A program made the translations under genes and the position numbers. The notes under the pieces are model-generated. The model was not told the origin of the DNA. It made no database searches and saw only the letters and a program-made list of their open reading frames with translations. Below, one piece after another: positions 13,624 to 17,350 of a stretch of 17,350 nucleotides of DNA. Position 1 is the first letter of the stretch, and every line of letters begins with the position of its first letter. The DNA comes from Candidatus Uhrbacteria bacterium (GTDB lineage: Bacteria; Patescibacteriota; Patescibacteriia; UBA9934; GWF2-40-263), in NCBI GenBank assembly GCA_016208545.1, contig JACQXU010000020.1:1-17350 (forward strand), in the 5' to 3' direction.

Positions 13624-15843
13624 TTATTTTTGTACATAACCTACTAATGGATTATCGGGACATGATGGACATCGAATATTGATTCGTTCGCCCGCATCAT
13701 AGGCGATCTTATCTATCTTGTTTAACTTATCGGAATGTCTAGAACCATTGGGCAACTCGTGCAACCACCATCCTTTCTTATCGGGCGAAGTTAATCGAGG
13801 CAATTCCTCAATTTTTACTTCTGGTGTCGCGGGTTCTGATTTGGGAGATTCGGGCGACGACTTATCGGGTTGAGATGTTTCTACTGACACATCAGCACCT
13901 CCAAGGATTCGGGTCACGGCATAAAGTATGGCATCTACATCCCTTGCTCTAGAAAAATTATAAAAGCTTTGCACCTCTACTTGCATATCTTTTCCGAGGG
14001 CTTCTTCAATATCGGCCTGTCTTCGCGCTCTTCCATAGGGGGCGTTAGATGTATCCTGAAATAGCGCTTGCGCCCTATCCAGACCTAATTTTTGTTCAGC
14101 TTCCGCAGCCAAAGATTTAGCTATGTCCAATAATTTTCCCGAAGCACCAAACTGCTCAATTTCAGATTTCTCCTTCGCTTTCTTCTGTCTTTCTTCCTCT
14201 TCTCTCACAGCTTTTTCGGTTTGAAATTCCTGCTCTCTTGTTCTTACGGCGTTAGGTATGAGTTCGTTGAGCTTTACCGCGTAGGCGTGTAAAGCCGTTA
14301 TCTGTTCTTGCATTTTTTCAACTGTATCTGATCCAACATTACCCCAATCTGGCCGTGCGTTATATTCTAAAGGAACTCTGGAAACACGCGCTAATCTTTC
14401 AGCCTGTTCCACTTCCTCCCGAGCGGCTAGCAAATCCTTAGCAACGTTTTCGTATTGTTCGTAAGACTGCTTTGTTTCGCCAAGCAATTGAGCGTCCTCA
14501 ATTTTCCATTGGTCTTCAATTGTCTTTTGCATCTCATCCCAGCGATCCTCGTATTGTTTGCTCCATTCCTCTGGATCAAGTGTGTAAAGCCTGGCATCTG
14601 GCGATGGCGGATTCATCTTTTTTGCGTGATCAAACTCACTTTTAAGTTGCTGGCGTTTTTCGGCGATGAGTTTGTCGCGAAGTTGTTCTGCCGTTTCTTT
14701 TGGTGCTCCGGTATACTCGCTGTAGGGGACGACGAAACTTTTACCGCCTCGATAATCACCACTCCAATGCGGCTGCTCTTTTTTCCTAGCACCAACAGTC
14801 AGAGAATGTGTGGTGACGCTACCCTCATAATAGAAATCACCACGTCTTTCATCTGGTGATAATGGCTCGTAAAGTTGTGCCTTATGAGTAGAACTGCTGA
14901 TAAAAGATTCACCAGGAGCTTGCAATGAATGTATGTCATCGCGAAGTTTTCTAATTTCCTTTTTTCTATAATCTTCGCTTAAGAAATCGTTGAAACGCTT
15001 TTCTGCAATATCTGCCGGTGGCAGTATTTTTTCTTTAACTTTAGCTAAAACTTCCTGCTGTGCGCTTTCTAGTAATAGTTCAAATTCTTTATACAGACTT
15101 GGGTTAATATACAAAGACGCTACTGTTCTCCAAACTTTTGCACCGGATATATCCGGAAAAATAAATTCTGCCTTGATGCTTTCGCCCTCCTCTTTCCATT
15201 GTCCGGAAGGAGCAACTTCCCAATGTTTGGAGTTCATTGCAGAGTCAGCACTAACTATTTTTTCTCCGTGAGAATAGCTCAAAACGATTTTATTTTCGTC
15301 TTCAACGCGAATGCCTTGAGGTTCACCGAACTCTCTAAAAAATTCATCTTCAATATTACTCCAGTTCCATAATGTCTCTTTTCTCTTTGCGAGTTTAAAT
15401 GGTTCGTTTGCTCGCTCTACTTCCTCGCGTGGTATCGTGGAGCTATAAGAAGAAACGTTTGGCTTATTGACGCACACTGGTCGCATTTCTCTCACGCCAA
15501 AGACTTCGGGGCCGGATGGTTGTAACTCCCATTGCTCTGGAGCGGCGCATGCACCACACTCCACTTCTTCAGCAGCTAGTCCACGATCGCGTTGATTTAC
15601 CTTTTTAACATTCACAGGGGAGTCGAGAACGGGAGCTTGCCCACGAGGCGGTCTAATGTGCTCGCATAATTCACTTACATGACAAAACACTTCTCGTCCG
15701 TCAGAAAGACGAAGAAAACCGAAACCTTTTTCAGCATTCCAATGCTTAATAGTGCCTCTTATTTTACCCCCTTGAGGCTCCGATTTTTCTAAGGAATTCT
15801 TTTTGTTGTCAGGACCCGTAGGCCCACCTTTTTCGACAGACAT
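13624..15843 (-). CDS. Large protein with N-terminal cold-shock domain and C-terminal CPSC motif
   Basis: This encodes 739 residues from the ATG at 15843. Residues ~25-96 form a cold-shock (OB-fold) domain: GTIKHWNAEKGFGFLRL with the RNP1-type KGFGFLR, and VFCHVSEL in the RNP2 position, so single-stranded RNA or DNA binding is expected. A CGAC (97-100) and a nearby cysteine follow. The rest is unfamiliar: a mixed region to ~380, a long charged, probably helical or coiled stretch at ~380-580 (e.g. REEEERQKKAKEK), a Pro/Ser-rich linker (~650-680), and a C-terminal piece with KKGWWLHELPNGS and CPSC (725-728), perhaps a zinc site with an undetected partner. An in-frame GTG at 16014 would add 57 residues, but these look non-coding. 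No SD is clear. I recognise no family for the whole protein; its neighbours are the DHH-like gene and a divergent recombinase. Confidence 0.75.
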   Translation of the reverse strand: MSVEKGGPTGPDNKKNSLEKSEPQGGKIRGTIKHWNAEKGFGFLRLSDGREVFCHVSELCEHIRPPRGQAPVLDSPVNVKKVNQRDRGLAAEEVECGACAAPEQWELQPSGPEVFGVREMRPVCVNKPNVSSYSSTIPREEVERANEPFKLAKRKETLWNWSNIEDEFFREFGEPQGIRVEDENKIVLSYSHGEKIVSADSAMNSKHWEVAPSGQWKEEGESIKAEFIFPDISGAKVWRTVASLYINPSLYKEFELLLESAQQEVLAKVKEKILPPADIAEKRFNDFLSEDYRKKEIRKLRDDIHSLQAPGESFISSSTHKAQLYEPLSPDERRGDFYYEGSVTTHSLTVGARKKEQPHWSGDYRGGKSFVVPYSEYTGAPKETAEQLRDKLIAEKRQQLKSEFDHAKKMNPPSPDARLYTLDPEEWSKQYEDRWDEMQKTIEDQWKIEDAQLLGETKQSYEQYENVAKDLLAAREEVEQAERLARVSRVPLEYNARPDWGNVGSDTVEKMQEQITALHAYAVKLNELIPNAVRTREQEFQTEKAVREEEERQKKAKEKSEIEQFGASGKLLDIAKSLAAEAEQKLGLDRAQALFQDTSNAPYGRARRQADIEEALGKDMQVEVQSFYNFSRARDVDAILYAVTRILGGADVSVETSQPDKSSPESPKSEPATPEVKIEELPRLTSPDKKGWWLHELPNGSRHSDKLNKIDKIAYDAGERINIRCPSCPDNPLVGYVQK

Positions 15844-16056
15844 ATACAACCATCTTAAATGAGAAATGGCTTCTTGTCCAGCGAAATCTGAAACGCAAGA
15901 CCCGCCCGCATTCATTCCCCAGACCTTTCTGCGGGCGTGTCGTACCCGACAGTATTCCGAAGTGGACGCTACGGCGTGACGGAATTCGTCGTGGAGCGTA
16001 CAATTACATTTCACATCATCACATTCTCGGAGCGTGCGACATCATTTCGCTTACCG

Positions 16057-16086
16057 ATTTTAAAAATAGGTGCGAGCTTGGTACAA
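16057..16086 (-). promoter_or_regulatory. Weak promoter candidate for the cold-shock-domain gene
   Basis: On the minus strand TTGTAC (16086-16081) and TAAAAT (16062-16057) are separated by 18 bases. The -10 matches consensus at 5 of 6 and the -35 poorly. It would give a ~200-base leader containing the 15903-15937 hairpin before the ATG at 15843. A long structured leader would suit a cold-shock gene, but this is a guess. Confidence 0.25.
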
Positions 16087-16178
16087 TAAAAACTCCAGAA
16101 TAAAACTTTTTGCAAATTTGCCGTCCATTTCGGTGGCGGCGCAAAGCGCCGCCCAGACATTTTCCCCCGACAAATCCT

Positions 16179-16188
16179 CTCCGCTCGG
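16179..16188 (+). repeat. CTCCGCTCGG direct repeat, copy 3
   Basis: This is the third copy, about 100 bases before the recombinase ATG, joined to the GC-rich hairpin at 16187-16204. Confidence 0.6.
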
Positions 16189-16289
16189 CGCGCGCAGGCG
16201 CGCCTCGCAGTTGGCCAAAACGAGGTTCGACTTCCGTGCGATTTTAATTCTGTCTCGTTTTGCTTTGCCCAATTATTAACTAAAAACAT

Positions 16290-17350
16290 ATGAGCATGAA
16301 CAACAATAAATTTTTCCTCTACGCCCGCAAGTCCACTGATGTGGAAGATAAACAAGTTAGGTCTATTGAGGACCAGATCGCAGAATTGCGCGCCTTTGCT
16401 AAACAGGAAGATTTGAATGTCGTTAAAGTTTTTATCGAAAAACAGAGTGCCAAAATTCCAGGCCGCCCTATTTTCGGCGAAATGTTGGCGCGAGTGGAGA
16501 AAGGCGAGGCGGACGGAATTTTGGCTTGGCATGCAGACAGATTGGCGCGCAATTCTGTTGATGGTGGGCGTATTATCTATCTTTTAGATTGCGGGCGTAT
16601 TCAATCATTGAAATTTCCAACGCTGTGGTTCGAGAATACGCCTCAAGGTAAGTTCATGCTCAATATCGTTTTTGGGCAAAGCAAATACTACATTGATTCG
16701 CTTGCCGAAAATACCAAGCGAGGGTTGCGCCAAAAAGTAAAACGAGGTGAATATCCATCTCTCGCGCCAATAGGTTATCTAAACGACAAGAGAATAAAAA
16801 GCGTTGTCGTGGATAAAAAGCGTGCTCCCATTATCCGCAAAGCGTTTGAACTATACGCGCAAGACAACTCAAGGTTAGAGGATATTTCAAACTTTTTGGC
16901 GCAACAAGGCATTACTTCTCGCGGCAATAAAAATTTGAAACGAGACAGAATTTCTTTTATCCTTTCCAACCCGTTTTACTATGGTCATTTTCGCTACGCC
17001 GGTGAAATCCACGAGGGCAAGCACCAGCCAGTCATCTCAAAGAAAATTTTTGACAAAGTTCAGGAAATTTTGAAGCAGAGAGGACGACCGCACCACAAAA
17101 CGAAAAATGAACCACAAGCGTTTTGTGGTTTGCTCCGTTGTGGCACTTGCGGCATGGGTATCACTGGCGAATACAAGATTAAAAGACAAAAGAATGGTAA
17201 TGAGCATTACTACATCTATTACCACTGCACGCGGAAAAACAAACTGGTGAAGTGTAAAGAACCTTGTATTCGCCAAGAAAGTTTAGACCGGCAAATTTCC
17301 TCTCTGCTTCAAAAATTTTCTTTGAGAGAAGATTGGGCGGAAGACCTTTT
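16290..17350 (+). CDS. Large serine recombinase (5' part, runs off the window)
   Basis: 353 codons are present, with no stop before the window edge. Residues ~8-140 form the resolvase catalytic domain: FFLYARKSTDVED with nucleophile S15 and R13, IPGRPIFGEML (56-65), and ADRLARN (82-88) with the conserved DRLAR. The recombinase DNA-binding domain follows (APIGYLNDKR near 159-168, SNPFYYGHFRYAGE near 226-239). A zinc ribbon has C284, C287 (LRCGTCG), C313 and C322 or C326. Enzymes of this build perform site-specific integration or excision using a serine-DNA link. Two ATGs (16290 and 16296) lie close together; neither has an SD. It points away from the cold-shock-domain gene. It may be the integrase of a mobile element whose remainder lies to the right or includes 12.3-16.3 kb. 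Confidence 0.9.
   Translation, partial: MSMNNNKFFLYARKSTDVEDKQVRSIEDQIAELRAFAKQEDLNVVKVFIEKQSAKIPGRPIFGEMLARVEKGEADGILAWHADRLARNSVDGGRIIYLLDCGRIQSLKFPTLWFENTPQGKFMLNIVFGQSKYYIDSLAENTKRGLRQKVKRGEYPSLAPIGYLNDKRIKSVVVDKKRAPIIRKAFELYAQDNSRLEDISNFLAQQGITSRGNKNLKRDRISFILSNPFYYGHFRYAGEIHEGKHQPVISKKIFDKVQEILKQRGRPHHKTKNEPQAFCGLLRCGTCGMGITGEYKIKRQKNGNEHYYIYYHCTRKNKLVKCKEPCIRQESLDRQISSLLQKFSLREDWAEDL

Larger units (their letters stand above)
15844..16289. other. Non-coding divergent intergenic region with GC-rich hairpins
   Basis: No convincing gene lies here between the divergent cold-shock-domain gene and the recombinase. It holds three inverted repeats. CGCCCGCA (15903-15910) pairs with TGCGGGCG (15930-15937). 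GGCGGCGC (16135-16142) and GCGCCGCC (16146-16153) form a stem with an AAA loop. GGCGCGC (16187-16193) pairs with GCGCGCC (16198-16204). The stretch 16130-16205 is clearly more GC-rich than its surroundings. A segment GGTTCGACTTCC at 16225-16236 recalls a tRNA T-arm, but no tRNA fold was found. Confidence 0.6.

Noticed and set aside
15844..16014. Longer start (GTG at 16014) for the cold-shock-domain protein
   Set aside because: The added 57 residues are Arg/Cys/His-rich with no domain character and cross an inverted repeat. The ATG at 15843 gives a normal start shortly before the cold-shock domain.
16140..16260. Possible tRNA near 16225 because of a GGTTCGA-like segment
   Set aside because: No acceptor, D or anticodon stem can be paired around it and the T-stem itself does not match.
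16011..16532. Long minus-strand open frame over the recombinase start
   Set aside because: The plus strand here encodes a clear serine recombinase catalytic domain with S15 and the DRLAR motif; the minus frame is its shadow.

Overview
The window most resembles a Candidate Phyla Radiation (Patescibacteria, Parcubacteria-type) genome. The reasons are the style of its type IV pilus genes (short PilC N-terminus, minor pilins with a GQTLIEV-type start, a PilX-like protein with an AESCAEEALLRL-type segment), tightly packed genes with few Shine-Dalgarno sites, and simple AACCCAAAACC-type intergenic repeats. TAA, TAG and TGA all appear as ordinary stops. No database search was possible, so the taxonomy is inference.

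Positions 1-140 hold the probable tail of a plus-strand gene and a bidirectional terminator. Positions 141-12230 are one minus-strand type IV pilus operon. In transcription order it encodes: a sensor histidine kinase (dCache-like, HAMP, PAS, HisKA, HATPase); a single-domain receiver; the extension ATPase PilB; the retraction ATPase PilT; a C-terminally truncated PilC; a GspH/FimT-type pseudopilin lacking its signal segment; a 942-residue minor pilin carrying a large beta-propeller region; a PilW/GspJ-like minor pilin; a PilX/GspK-like minor pilin; PilM; and a PilA-like pilin. Genes overlap or lie a few bases apart, apart from a ~70-base simple-repeat spacer before pilT and a 127-bp MITE-like insertion before pilM. 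An extended -10 promoter (TGTTATAAT) lies directly upstream of the kinase and would give a leaderless or nearly leaderless mRNA. A perfect dyad covers its -35 region. The logic is a two-component system at the head of a pilus operon, so sensing, motor and fibre would be made together.

Positions 12282-16289 are a different neighbourhood: a long imperfect palindrome with no gene, a DHH-phosphoesterase-like gene split by an in-frame TAA, a 739-residue unfamiliar protein with an N-terminal cold-shock domain and a C-terminal CPSC motif, and a ~450-base non-coding stretch with GC-rich hairpins. Position 16290 begins a divergent large serine recombinase that runs off the window, so 12.3-17.3 kb may be (part of) an integrated element.

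The points most worth attention are: the pilC/pseudopilin junction, which looks like a deletion scar removing the end of one gene and the start of the next; the propeller-bearing minor pilin; the MITE whose end supplies the ribosome-binding site of pilM; a 16-base homopolymer inside pilC; a 30-bp inverted repeat bracketing the receiver-pilB pair; and the cold-shock-domain fusion protein beside a recombinase. No rRNA, tRNA or CRISPR array was seen.
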